Positions 23,613 to 33,924 of a stretch of DNA of 64,000 nucleotides are shown here, piece by piece. The DNA comes from Agrypnia vestita (taxonomy: Eukaryota > Arthropoda > Insecta > Trichoptera > Phryganeidae): contig JADDOH010000472.1 of assembly GCA_016648135.1 (NCBI GenBank), positions 62,001 to 126,000 on the forward strand, read 5' to 3'. The position numbers and the translations under genes are program-made. Every line of letters begins with the position of its first letter. Within the stretch, counting starts at the first letter, position 1. The notes below the pieces were generated by a model, which was not told the DNA's origin, ran no database searches, and saw nothing but the letters and a program-made list of their open reading frames with translations.

Positions 23613-24668
23613 ATGAATCCAGAAATGGCTGTCTGCAATCAATGTATGTGCACAGTAACAAATATTAAACAGACAATTCGTTGCAAAAAATGCTCAAGTT
23701 ATTACCACACAGATTGTATAAATATCTCCAAAGAAAATTTTAAAAAGATGTCGACAAAAAACATAGAATCATGGATTTGCCCGCCTTGCAAAAAAGATAA
23801 AAGTGATAGAAAACAATCTGGGGAGCCTCCGATTATCAATCCATCCCCTAAAGCTAATGATACATCACTTATCACCATCGATGCCAACTCATTTGCACTC
23901 TACAATAGTAACATAGAGGGGCTGCGATCCTCCTTAATCGATTATCTAGAGAGTAAACTTTCTGAAAACCACAAGCAATGGAAACAAATTTCAGATCAAA
24001 ATACCAGCATCCTCCAGGCTATACAATTTGTAAGCAACCAATATGAAGACCTGAAGACAAAAATTACTGTCATCGAGTCTAGATGCAATCAGATAGAAAA
24101 AGTTCAACAAAAGCAATCTGAATTAGTTAAAAGAATAGAATACTTGGAAAATAAATTTGACGAACAGGAGTATCAACAATTAGCCACCAACATCGAAATC
24201 CGTGGATGCCATGAAACTTCGGCAGAGTCAACCGCTGATCTCACTCACAGTGTCAAAACCATCATCTCAACAATAAACTGGGAAGGTCAGATGAGCGACA
24301 TCCTCTCCATACAACGGGCGAGGCAGCACTTCTCAAAAAAGACTCCACGCCCGATTATTGTGAAATTTACCAACCGGACCTGTCGAGATACATTCCTCGA
24401 CAGAGTTAAATCTCACAATAAACAATCGAAAGGTTATGAGCGCTCACTAAACACTTCCATCTTTAAAAATAACCAAGAAATCAAGCCTATTTACATCTCC
24501 GAGCACATTACAAAAAAATGCAAATTTTTACTAGCGGAAACAAAGAAGATAGCCATCCAGAAAAATATAAAATTTGTTTGGATTAAGAATGGACGCATAT
24601 ATACAAGAAAAGATGTCGGCGAGCCATTTCTTTGTATCAAATCGGAGACGGATCTGTCAAAATTGTAA
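23613..24668 (+). CDS. LINE ORF1 protein with PHD finger
   Basis: 351 residues, uninterrupted. The N-terminus has a textbook PHD-type Cys4-His-Cys3 zinc finger: C8, C11, C24, C27, H32, C35, C56, C59, with the usual Trp (W54) just before the last pair. Residues about 105-185 are polar, heptad-like and probably a coiled coil. About 190-275 resemble the RNA-recognition-like domain of LINE ORF1 proteins (NIEIRG ... RPIIVKF). About 290-351 match the C-terminal domain found in LINE ORF1 and baculovirus FP25-type proteins (IYISEHITKKCK, KFVWIKNGRIYTRKD). Known: ORF1 proteins of this layout bind RNA and act as nucleic-acid chaperones in the retrotransposition particle. ORF2 follows on the same strand after about 0.73 kb. 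The start is the first Met of the frame and lies directly before the finger. Confidence 0.88.
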   Translation: MNPEMAVCNQCMCTVTNIKQTIRCKKCSSYYHTDCINISKENFKKMSTKNIESWICPPCKKDKSDRKQSGEPPIINPSPKANDTSLITIDANSFALYNSNIEGLRSSLIDYLESKLSENHKQWKQISDQNTSILQAIQFVSNQYEDLKTKITVIESRCNQIEKVQQKQSELVKRIEYLENKFDEQEYQQLATNIEIRGCHETSAESTADLTHSVKTIISTINWEGQMSDILSIQRARQHFSKKTPRPIIVKFTNRTCRDTFLDRVKSHNKQSKGYERSLNTSIFKNNQEIKPIYISEHITKKCKFLLAETKKIAIQKNIKFVWIKNGRIYTRKDVGEPFLCIKSETDLSKL

Positions 24669-25402
24669 TGTCGTTTGCCGATCCGCGGTGTAACAAAATT
24701 TCTCTTTTCTATGGTCTTTACTAAAGGCCATAAACAACCAATGTATAAAATAAACCATGAATTATAAAAACTTGCTGAATGGGCAAATCACAGACATCTA
24801 TTCCAATATTTCATAAATATTAAATTTTGTTGTCATATCAAAACAAACCTAAAAACCATACTGAATTACTTTCCTCTGTCGTGTCAAATAACACATAATT
24901 ACACTGACCCATTTAAAAACATTATATATCAACTGAAAAGATACACACTCGACAATTAGATCATTCTAAGTAATCATAACTCATTCTTAAACTTCTTTTT
25001 ACTTTTGTTTCAAACACATACTTTTTATAAAATATATACCTACCTTGATAGTAATACCACAGCATACCCAGGTAATACAGTTCATAATGTACCATTATCA
25101 TTTCATTTACATAGCAAAATATTCATTAAAAATACTAAGTTTAAGCAATATCTTAATTCAATTCTATTTCTGTAAAATGAAGTTACCCTATATACCCGCA
25201 TCTTGTAACAATCATGTACAGTGCAAATATGTAGGTATTTACTACCAACTCTTAATGAAACCTTTTCACTTTAAAAGCTTACAGATCGATACCCATGACA
25301 TAAAAGTGACAAAGATGAATATTAATAATCTCGCGGGAGATATAAAGGCATTCGCTCTTTCGCAAACTATAATAGTCCCATTACCTGAATCATGCACACA
25401 AT
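24669..25402 (+). other. LINE inter-ORF region
   Basis: AT-rich and without a good ORF until the endonuclease begins. It may contain the eroded N-terminus of ORF2 in other frames: near 25330-25480 an alternative frame stays open and overlaps the ORF2 start. Confidence 0.4.
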
Positions 25403-28400
25403 ATGATTCGGATATATTTACTTGTACCGAATGTTGGTGTAACAAAAAAATTATCCAAATCTACTACAGAAAGATATGGAATGGCTAATATAATTGATCT
25501 GGTAAACCAAATAGATTCCTTTGAACCAATTACCACTAAAACTGTAGACCAACCAGAAAACTGTAAACAATATTTTTGTAGAGGAACTAGCACTCTTAAG
25601 ATTCTAAATATGAACATACGAAGCATAAATCATAATTTTGACGAACTTCTTGTACTACTGCATCGTCTAAATATAGACTTTCAAATCATTATTCTTACGA
25701 AATGCTGGTTAAAAGATAAAGACACAATACAGACGATACCAGGATACACCGGGCATAAAACCTCCAAACATTATAACCAAAATGACGGTGTTGTAACATA
25801 CATTAAAGCAAATCTAAATGTCGAAGTAACTGAACCAGATATAAGTGACGCCAATTGTTTAAAAATTAATTTGTGTAATGGTACCTACATATATGGGATT
25901 TATCGACCACCGTCCTTCCAAAATGCGTATGAATTCACAAATTCTCTTTCTGAAGAGCTACTCACAATGGCCAAAAACCCAACAATGATCATTGCAGGTG
26001 ACATAAACATTGACATAACTGCAAGTACTCCCACCACAAATGCATCTGAATACCTATCCATGTTAGCTGAACAAGGTTTCGTTCCTGCCATCAGCAACCC
26101 AACAAGAGGTAACGCATGTTTAGACCATATTATGGTTAAAAGCAAATTCTTGGTGAAAGGAATTGTATGTGAAACTACTATCACGGATCACTTTCCAGTA
26201 ATGATTGATATTGGAACACAAAAAATAAATACAAAACCTTATACAAAACCCCGACACAAACTAAATTTTGAAATGCTAAAAAAAGACTTGGAAAAAGAAA
26301 CTTGGTTACCAGTATACGAGACTAATGATGCTAATACATCATATTCAAAATTCCTGTATATTCTACAAAGCCACATTAAAAAAAATCAAGAACATATATC
26401 TAATAAATCGAGGAAAAAAATTAAGAAATCTTGGATAACTGAAAGTTTAGTTAACTGCATAAATAAGAGAGATGTGTTACACAAACAGTCTAAACTTAAC
26501 CCTCTAAATGTCGGCTTACAAAACTTTTACAAAAAGTATAGAAATATTTGTAATAGAGCGGTCAAATCCGCTAAACACTTATATTACAAAAATATTATAA
26601 AAGAAAATCAACGTGATGCAAAGAAAACATGGGAAATTATAAGAGAAATGACTTCTACACAAAATACTAGAAGCAATGATATATGTGATATGCTGATTCC
26701 AAACAAAAATCATGCTACTGAGGATAAGGCCATTACTGAAGTGCTAGATAATGTAAACGGGCATTTCGCTTCGCTTGGTAAAAATTTAGCATAAAATATT
26801 TTGTCTCGTCTAAAAACTACCGAAGAAAACCTCAAAACAAATTTAAATTCAGCAAATCCATATTCATTTTTCTTTGCTCCAACTTCCAGTCATGAAATTG
26901 CTGCAATTATTAGTAATCTAAAGTCTCACAGTGCCCCTGGAAACGATGAGGTAACAGCAAAAGTAGTGAAGTATAATAAAGACCAATTAAGTAAGCCTCT
27001 TTGTTATATATTCAATCAAAGTCTCTCAACGGGTACCTTTCCAAATGCACTAAAACTGGCTAGAATCTGTCCAATATTCAAGGGTGGTGATCCCCGTAAT
27101 CCGAGCCACTATAGACCTATATCGCTCCTAAGTGTTTTTTCTAAAATCTTAGAGAAGATAGTTAAAGTACGTCTTTTAAAATACCTGGATATTCACAAAA
27201 TAATCTCCAACAATCAATACGGGTTCCAATCAAAACTCTCAACAGAAGATGCAATATGTCAACTAACGGAATTCTTAGTTACACAATTAGATAAAGACAA
27301 ACGTTGTATTGGTATATTTTTGGACCTAGCCAAAGCTTTCGATACGGTGTCTCATCCACTGCTGCTGCACAAGTTATCAGCTTTGGGAATAAGGGGGACG
27401 GCTTTGGCGTGGTTTGAAGATTATCTAAATAACAGGGTTCAGGTGGTTAAATCGGGCGATCACTGCAGCAACCTCCACAAAACATCATATGGAGTACCGC
27501 AAGGAAGTGTTTTGGGACCCACGCTCTTCCTCATATATGTCAATGAAATGTGTAACTCCAATTTAGAAAACGGTAAAATAATTTCTTTTGCAGATGACAC
27601 AGTGCTTCTTTTTCAAGATGATTCCTGGGAAAATGTTTTAAAAAAGGCACAAAGTGGATTGAATCGAATAACATCATGGCTTGACAAAAATCTACTAACA
27701 GTAAATGCTTCAAAGACAAAATACATGTGTTTCTCCATCAGTAAAAGAACAGTAATAAAGCAGCCCAAAAATCTACTGATTCACACATGTCAATCAAAAG
27801 ATAAACCCTGTGATTGTACTAATCTGCAGACAACGGAAGATATACGATATCTAGGTGTGTACATAGACCAGCATCTAAACTGGAGAAAACATATTTTGAA
27901 TCTCACAATCCGAATAAGAAAGCTAGTTTATTTTTTCAAAGAAATTAGAGATGTACTCGACGCACCGACAAGAAGAATAGTATACTATGCACTGTGTCAC
28001 TCACTCATTAATTATGCAACTGTCAGTTGGGGTGGTGCAGCTTGTACTATATTAGATTCATTAAGCAAAGCCCAGAAAATGGTATTGAGAGTTCTTCATA
28101 AAAAGCCATTTCGTTTTCCTTCAGAAGAACTTTTCAGAGAATGTCACGTCCTGGACATCAATCAAACATATTTACTCAACACTTTAAAATATTTTTTCCG
28201 ACATAAACAAGATCACCAACAAATAACTCACTCACATTCAACAAGGGCACAGGTGAACTGCAACTATCTTGTACCAAAATTCAAAAAAACATTTTCACAA
28301 AGATTTCACCTCTTCCAAGCACCAAAAACATTCAATACTCTTAACACTAAACTTAAAACATGTAGCCATAGTCTCGCGTATTTTTCTTCTAAAGTGAAAC

Positions 28401-28459
28401 TCTGGCTGCATGAAAAGGGAAGGAAGCATGCCCAAAACCTATTAAAAGCCATGATATAA
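25403..28459 (+). pseudogene. LINE ORF2 (AP endonuclease + reverse transcriptase), one in-frame stop
   Basis: A single frame of about 1018 codons broken only by TAA at 26792-26794. The endonuclease half shows LKILNMNIRSIN, YIYGIYRPPS, MIIAGDINID, a CLDHIMVK motif and TDHFPV. The catalytic Glu motif reads LTKCWL instead of LTECWL, a Glu to Lys change in the metal-binding site. The reverse transcriptase half has APGND, YRPISLLSVFSKILEK, LDLAKAFDTV (motif A Asp), YGVPQGSVLGP, ISFADDTVLL (catalytic FADD) and a post-RT region (YYALCHSLINYATVSWGG, LSKAQKMVLRVLHK). Gene order and a PHD-bearing ORF1 fit the CR1/Jockey side of non-LTR elements. With one stop and one active-site change this copy is recently dead. 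A truncated relative is at 38130. Confidence 0.9.
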
Positions 28460-28884
28460 ACTAAATTTAAAATATACTATTCCTACAAGAACATTTACTG
28501 TCATCTTTTTAAATACTTTTAATTGTTTTATTTTATTTTATTAATATCCTATTCAGATCATTTTTTTTCCTTTGTCTATAATAGAATTAATTAACACCAT
28601 TATTAAATTGTAAACATTTAATTATTACTATTACTTAATTTTAATTGTCAATAAGATTGATTCACAAATGTTATATAAATAATAAATATTCTTGAACATT
28701 ATACTACTGGAAGAGCACTGTCTGCTATAATACAGTAAATTACTAGTGTAGCAGGCAGGGCGTCAAATCAATTTAGTGTTTACTTGCTGCCAAGACACTC
28801 AGCAACAATGAAAAAAGCTTAATTTAATTTTGTAAACACTGTAAACATTTGTAACATTGAACATTGAATAAACATTTATTATTT
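28460..28884 (+). other. LINE 3' UTR / tail region
   Basis: AT-rich with AATAAATA (28680) and AATAAAC (28867) signals and terminal short repeats of ACATTGA. 28720-28800 holds a GC-richer block (TGTCTGCTATAATACAGTAA, GTAGCAGGCAGGG) that may be part of the 3' UTR. Confidence 0.4.
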
Positions 28885-29148
28885 GAGCCCTTGCCCGGAA
28901 TAACGTTGTATCCAACAATACTCTCATTCCGAGAAAAATTGAAAAAACGAAACCAGTTACAATTTATTACATTTTATATTTTAAATATAAAAAATATATA
29001 ATTCTTAACTAATCTCAATATAAAATAGGGGGAAAAGTCAATTAAATTTGAATCTATTGTAAAAAAACATGCTGAATCAGTGGAAAAACGTTGTATATGA
29101 AATTTTCACAAACAACGTTATTCCGCAAAATGTTTTTTTTATTCTGCT

Positions 29149-29331
29149 TTACTTGATAATGCCTTTTAAAAGCAGCATGTGCTCATCTAACATGAATTCA
29201 CAAATGTCATCGAGGTCCTTGAGCTTAACAGTCTTATGTGCAGTAGATTGGAATACATTGAAGTTAGTTCCAGGCTCCCTAACTGCATGATTTTTTTCCA
29301 AACGGTAGCCAATCTTGCCCTCCTTCCACAA
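29149..29331 (-). pseudogene. Possible transposase C-terminal remnant
   Basis: 60 residues, protein-like and acidic (WKEGKIGYRLEKN, then TVKLKDLDDICEFMLDEH), on the same strand as the N-terminal remnant at 29828-30058 and inside the same inverted-repeat element. The frame is closed on both sides. No family motif is recognised; linkage to a transposase is inferred from position only. Confidence 0.35.
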
Positions 29332-29827
29332 ATAGTTGGTAGAAAGCTATAGGAGGTCCATGATTCTAATTCTTTGTGGAAGGTTTGAGCTCTGATTGTA
29401 ATGAGATCATTAGTAGGTAAAGAGCTTTTACGGAACGATAAGTCTCTCGTACATACTATTACATATCTCCCTCTGTTTGCTGAATACGGCGTCGGACATT
29501 CAATTTCTTAATACACAAGACGAGATGATTACTTTTTTCATTGTAATTCAGTAACCTGAATACTGATTAAATATTTATCTTGATATTAAAATGGAGAAAA
29601 CATCCCGGATTTAAACATTTTTGGCACAAACTCGACCCTGCGAAAAAGAATGAGGAATTAAATAAACTTTTTGTATCGGTGTTATATTAAGTTACGATAT
29701 AAAGAGCACTATAAAGCCAGCATTATTATCAAAAAGCATTTCAAATATCAATATGGATAAATCAATTGAGTAAAATCGGTTAACGTTCGACAAAATAATA
29801 TTGTCACATATGAAATCACAATATCAA

Positions 29828-30058
29828 TCAGAACTGCCAAATCGTATACAACGTTATTCCACAAACATGTTCTGGCGGGTCAATTGCAGGTTTGATAATA
29901 TTTTTTCTGGATAAAAACTCCTTTCCTGCATCCTTCAACTTATTGGCTTTGATATCTTTCCAATTCAAAACATTAGATGTTCGTTTTCTCCCTTTATTCA
30001 TGTGAATTAAACCACGCTCCACGATATTGACGCTCGGCGACGCCATTTTGAGAAACAC
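29828..30058 (-). pseudogene. Possible transposase N-terminal remnant
   Basis: 76 residues, most likely starting at the internal Met of MASPSVNIVERG (ATG ending at 30049), about 17 bp downstream of a copy of the terminal motif. It contains a basic patch NKGRKRTSNVLNWKDIKANK and a DAGKEFLSRK segment ending in PPEHVC. That layout recalls the basic N-terminus of uncharacterised transposon-like proteins in arthropods, but this is from memory and weak. The frame ends inside another copy of the terminal motif (29842-29858), so the protein was truncated when the element lost its interior. Confidence 0.4.
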
Positions 30059-30244
30059 TATACAACGTTATTCCACAAACCAATAACTTTAAAATGCAGC
30101 CAGAAGCCTAAATATTTTTTTTTGAAATATTATTTACCTTAATCGATGCATAATAACATACCCAACATAACTCCATCAATAACTCAAAATTGACATTTGT
30201 GTTGGATACAACGTTATTCCGGGCAAGGGCTCATTTATTGAATA

Positions 30245-31222
30245 AACATATTTTTATTCTCCCAAGATCTCCACTTCAGAACTCTGGGAATCCATCTTGT
30301 AGCATCCTGCCTTGCAACATGCCCTGCCCATTGCCATTTTAGCCTCGCTACACGATCCATGATATCCACTACTCTAGACCTGCGCCTAATTTCATAATTT
30401 CTAATCTCTTAGACTTACTCCAAGCATGGGTCTCTCCATGCATTTGAGCTTTTCTACACTTTTCATTATAAGGGCCATTGTCTCAACTCCATATGTATTC
30501 ACTGGCAGTATGCACATTCAAATACTTTTCTTTTAGGCTAATTGGGATCTCTTTAGTTAATTATTATAATTGACTGTGATGATTTTGTTTTCTGGACTCA
30601 CAATTTTTGTTCAGTTCACAATTCAAATACTTTTCTTTTAGGCTAATTGGGATCTCTTTAGTTAATTATTATAATTGACTGTGATGAAATTGTTTTCTGG
30701 ACTCACAATTTTTGTTCAGTTCACAATTCAAATACTTTTCTTTTAGGCTAATTGGGATCTCTTTAGTTAATTATTATAATTGACTGTGATGATTTTGTTT
30801 TCTGGACTCACAATTTTTGTTTTCTTTATATTCATCTTAAGACCAACTTTTCTCGAAGCCTCGTGTTGTTCTTTTAACATTATACTTAGTTCTTTGATGT
30901 TTTCACTTACAACTACTGTGTCGTCAGCAATCTTAGGCGACTTAAGTATGTATCATCTACCTTCACACCTTTGTTATCTCAATTCAGGGTCTTGATCTTT
31001 CAAGGTGACTCTTCACGTTATAATGTGAAGAGTTTAGGCGAGATTGCATCACCTTATCGGACACCTTTTTCTATTTTTATTTTCTCAGTTCTAGTGTGGT
31101 CGTCAATTATAACACTCATAGTTGCATTTTCATATATAAAGTTTACTAATCGTATATATCTAGAATCTATTCTTACTTTTTGGAGTTTTTCGATGATTGC
31201 CCATCTTTCAACTCTTATATAA
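30245..31222 (-). pseudogene. RTE-type LINE reverse transcriptase fossil
   Basis: Reading the minus strand from about 31200: DSRYIRLVNFIYENATMSV, then KIEKGVR-stop-GDAISPKLFT, then, near the low-coordinate end, the C-terminal ARQDATRWIPRVLKWRSW. These are the RT motif between palm blocks (normally GVRQGD-SPKLF) and the C-terminal tail of RTE-clade proteins. The same protein family is better preserved at 38450-39650. Stops, frameshifts and a 105-bp tandem triplication (30516-30820) make it dead. Confidence 0.7.
30516..30820. repeat. 105-bp tandem repeat (about 2.9 copies)
   Basis: Units start with ATTCAAATACTTTTCTTTTA at 30516, 30621 and 30726; adjacent units differ at only one or two bases. 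The array lies within the RTE fossil, so it is a local duplication after insertion. Confidence 0.85.
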
Positions 31223-31302
31223 TAAATGATTATATTAAATTATATAATAAATCATTATATTTCGTCATAAAACATCAAAGTAAATACATCTAATACACGT
31301 CG

Positions 31303-31369
31303 AATAAAATGATAAAAACCTTGCAAAAATTGGAAATGGATTTTTTTAGAAGGTTTTTATCATTTTATT
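31303..31369. repeat. 20-bp perfect inverted repeat (hairpin)
   Basis: AATAAAATGATAAAAACCTT at 31303-31322 is exactly complementary to 31350-31369, with a 27-bp loop; partial pairing extends outward. Function unknown. Confidence 0.6.
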
Positions 31370-31584
31370 TGAGTTGTGTTAAAGCAAATAGATTTCAATG
31401 ATAGTTTCGCAAAAAATAAGAAATATTTAAAAAAAAATGCAAATTATGATATTCCATATCTCCATAACTATTGATAAGGTCATAGTTTCTTGAACATTTT
31501 CGACTCATTATCGTGACAGGAATCCACCTGTAAAGTCTCTAACATCGGCCACCGGACACACTGTATAAAATCGGTACACTTTTC

Positions 31585-31725
31585 TTAATTTTGGAGATAT
31601 TGACACACACATTCAGGTTTGCGCTTACGCACGCTCAAATTCACAAACACGCGCGCTGTCAATAATTCATTAAATGGAAATATGGTCGCATCGGCCGAGA
31701 CTGAAGGCTGCAGCGACATCGACAT
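31585..31725 (-). CDS. Unrecognised small ORF 3 of a minus-strand cluster
   Basis: 46 residues starting MSMSLQPSVSADATIFPFNE and ending after a basic RKRKPE and Cys pair. It lies 24 nt downstream of the 103-residue ORF (31750-32061) on the same strand. No domain recognised; it could be chance, and is listed because of its tight spacing with two larger neighbours. Confidence 0.25.
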   Translation of the reverse strand: MSMSLQPSVSADATIFPFNELLTARVFVNLSVRKRKPECVCQYLQN

Positions 31726-31749
31726 TTCAAAGAACGGAGTCACAACTAG

Positions 31750-32061
31750 TCACAAGAGGCGCGACCTCGGCGGGAGACCTTTTCCTAACTCGGCTCGCTC
31801 GACCGAAACGTTCGGTGCGTCATTCATGAGAAAGTTTTCGGCTGTATTCGCAATATCTAACTTTGAAGTTGTTATTTTGATATTGGTTACTAATTTGTTT
31901 ATTTTTGCATAGGTCCACAGTGACATCGCATTCTCGCCAGAAAGATTAAACGTGAAGTTGATAGGTGTATAATTATAAAATATACGCCGTACTAATAAAG
32001 CTATCATATGATCAGAGTCGGTTTCCGGTAGGCGCAGACTAAAGACTCTTCTGTCGCTCAT
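31750..32061 (-). CDS. Unrecognised 103-residue ORF 2 of a minus-strand cluster
   Basis: 103 residues beginning MSDRRVFSLRLPETDSDHM, with mixed hydrophobic/polar composition like a folded globular protein (IFYNYTPINFTFNLSG, LWTYAKINKLVTNIKITT) and a basic C-terminus. It has no signal peptide or membrane helix. Its ATG is 15 nt after the stop of ORF 1 (32077-32283). Local GC content and reading-frame integrity stand out from the AT-rich surroundings. Compact tandem ORFs are unusual for an insect chromosome and fit a viral or transposon insertion, but I recognise no family. It may also be a chance ORF in a GC-richer patch. Confidence 0.35.
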   Translation of the reverse strand: MSDRRVFSLRLPETDSDHMIALLVRRIFYNYTPINFTFNLSGENAMSLWTYAKINKLVTNIKITTSKLDIANTAENFLMNDAPNVSVERAELGKGLPPRSRLL

Positions 32062-32076
32062 CTACGCCTGTCTTGT

Positions 32077-32283
32077 TCATTTCTTAAGCCATCTAGCTCT
32101 CTTCAAGTCGTCCGTCCGAAGCATTCGTGACCGACCTTCATTATAACTGCCCTTCCACGAACTTCCAGGTTGAGCCGCGTTGTAGGTACGACCGGCAAGT
32201 CTCGCTTTAGTGTCGAACATCTGCCTCATCCTCTCGATGGTTTTCCTGTCTCTAAATAAGATTGCTAATATCACTCGCTCCAT
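32077..32283 (-). CDS. Unrecognised 68-residue basic ORF 1 of a minus-strand cluster
   Basis: 68 residues starting MERVILAILFRDRKTIERMR, strongly basic with an Arg/Lys-rich C-terminus (RMLRTDDLKRARWLKK), so it may bind nucleic acid. It is the first of three same-strand frames spaced 15 and 24 nt apart. In-frame codons continue upstream of the chosen ATG for about 14 residues to a TGA, so an earlier non-ATG start cannot be excluded. No homologue recognised. Confidence 0.35.
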   Translation of the reverse strand: MERVILAILFRDRKTIERMRQMFDTKARLAGRTYNAAQPGSSWKGSYNEGRSRMLRTDDLKRARWLKK

Positions 32284-32289
32284 AGCCAG

Positions 32290-32875
32290 TATAACAGTCA
32301 GTTTTAATACAATCTGCTTTACAAGTAATCACGTATGACATTACAGGGTGAATTCGCAATCTTAGGCGAGCGTTCGGAGATGTTAACGCATCAGCTTGTT
32401 CCCAAACAGTTCAACTTAATGAAGGCTGCCCATCCCAATTATATTTTTTGCTCAATACAGACCTTATGTTAACTTCCCCAACTTTAGGAATTGTCCAAAA
32501 TGTACCAGTTCCTTCAGTGCCGTCCTCGAAAAGTTGCATAAAGGTCTTGGCTGTAATTGGCTAACTTTTTTGCTAACTAACTTTTTATGGTTAACTTTCT
32601 TAAATTCGTCTGTTATCTGTAATCAATGCTGTATTTTACCGTATATAAAATGATTCAGCCTTTTCATGTTCAATTTTAAACCGTTATGTAATAATTAGAG
32701 ATTTTTGAGAACATTTCGGAGGGCAAGAGTGAAGTGCTTTTAAGATATTACATTCCCTATACAACATGCAATTTTGTTAATGTGTTGTTTTATATTTTGC
32801 TGGGCTACCCACGAACTGACTAAAGATTCGTAGAGAAAGGTGAAATTTGAATTCCATTTATCCAAAATAAAAATT
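32290..32875. other. Intergenic, nothing recognised
   Basis: No supported feature; moderately AT-rich. Confidence 0.3.
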
Positions 32876-32879
32876 AACC

Positions 32880-33250
32880 ATGCAAAATTAGAAAACAAAT
32901 AATGTCCTCAAATCTTCGAAAGCTATTCAAAAGGAAGAAGGGCATGACACTTTTAGCAGATATATGAATGTAAATTATGGTGTCCCTTAGGGATCCATTT
33001 TGGGACCATTACTACATATGATTGAAATATACATAAATGACCTACAACAGCAAAATATCAGAGACAAAACAATACTGTGCGCAAATGACCTCGGAATATG
33101 TTACGAGAACATCAATGACATAGAAACCACAAGATGAAATATACATACTAAAGGAGTGGAGAAATAGCAATTTTCTTACATTAAATACTAAAAAATGTAA
33201 CTTTATTCACTTTGAGCGAAACGAAAGAGTCTTTAAATGGACGAAAAGTT
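32880..33250 (+). pseudogene. LINE reverse transcriptase fossil (Jockey/CR1-type)
   Basis: The + strand frame gives YMNVNYGVP-stop-GSILGPLL, then IYINDLQQQNI, then ILCANDLGICYENI. These correspond to the GVPQGS-LGPLLF, YINDL and ADD blocks of the RT palm. The Gln of GVPQGS is now a stop, and the first Asp of ADD has become Asn. More stops follow. The element is old and inactive; downstream similarity up to about 33770 is too weak to call. Confidence 0.65.
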
Positions 33251-33924
33251 TCGCAATGTAGCACATTCTGAGCACACACTCATTACTAGGACTCATTGTA
33301 TTACTATACATATATGTATATAAAATGATTGTATCAATAAACTATTTGACCTGTTATATAAAATGCACCAATTCACACCAATTAATATAATAATTCTGAT
33401 GTATGAGGCATATGTCAGGAGAAAAATAGGATACATTCCGGGAATTGGAAATTAAAAAAAATAACGAACTTCAAAAATAGCATTATAAAATATAATAAAT
33501 GGTTTACAACTTGAATTACTTGACACCGAGTGAGAGTTTATCGAACAATACAGCAACAAACAACAAGACATTGACAATATCAATAAAATCTAATACATAT
33601 TCATAAGCATAATGGCGAAATACAAGTTTCGAGGTCGAGGAAAAATTACACAAAATACTTGAAAACCATCAATACCACGCAATAACTAGCACATTATTCT
33701 CAAAACTATCACATCACAGATCATAAAATATTTCCATTCCCATCGCACTCACATCAATAACGTAAATTTCGCGGCCTTTTTTAATATTGGTACGCACTGT
33801 TTTTGTTGTTAAATATTAATATATGACTTGTTAATTCTGTGGAAACTTGAAAGATCTCTGTACTATTTAATATTCACGTGTAAACTAATTTTTATTTGTA
33901 TTGTTAATTTCCCGTAAATATATC

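Larger units (their letters stand above)
23590..28884 (+). mobile_element. Nearly complete non-LTR retrotransposon (CR1/Jockey-type)
   Basis: It comprises ORF1 (23613), ORF2 (25403-28459) and an AT-rich 3' region. The tail region ends in ACATTGAACATTGAATAAAC-like repeats (28855-28875), and similar TTGAATAAACAT continues after the transposon inserted at 28885-30232. The latter element therefore landed in this LINE's tail or the adjacent repeat. The 5' boundary given is only the position just before ORF1; the true start is unresolved. Confidence 0.75.
28885..30232 (-). mobile_element. DNA transposon with perfect 32-bp TIRs and repeated internal TIR motif
   Basis: 28885-28916 (GAGCCCTTGCCCGGAATAAC then GTTGTATCCAAC) is the exact reverse complement of 30201-30232, 32 of 32 positions; a flanking T/A would extend it to 33. 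The inner part, GGAATAACGTTGTATA, recurs inside, with some base changes, around 29073-29090 (+, one change), 29107-29122 (-), 29842-29858 (-) and 30058-30075 (-). Such subterminal repeats are typical transposase binding sites. The outer flanks could form a 4-bp duplication ATTT, but the AT-rich site makes this weak. Minus-strand coding remnants occur at 29828-30058 and 29149-29331. I cannot name the superfamily. Confidence 0.8.

Noticed and set aside
25045..25488. 147-codon frame upstream of and overlapping the LINE ORF2
   Set aside because: No motif; it overlaps ORF2 in another frame and is probably an AT-rich run or eroded inter-ORF sequence.
31619..31912. 97-codon + strand frame opposite the ORF cluster
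   Set aside because: The minus-strand reading is more protein-like and forms a consistent series of three frames; the + frame is taken as its shadow.
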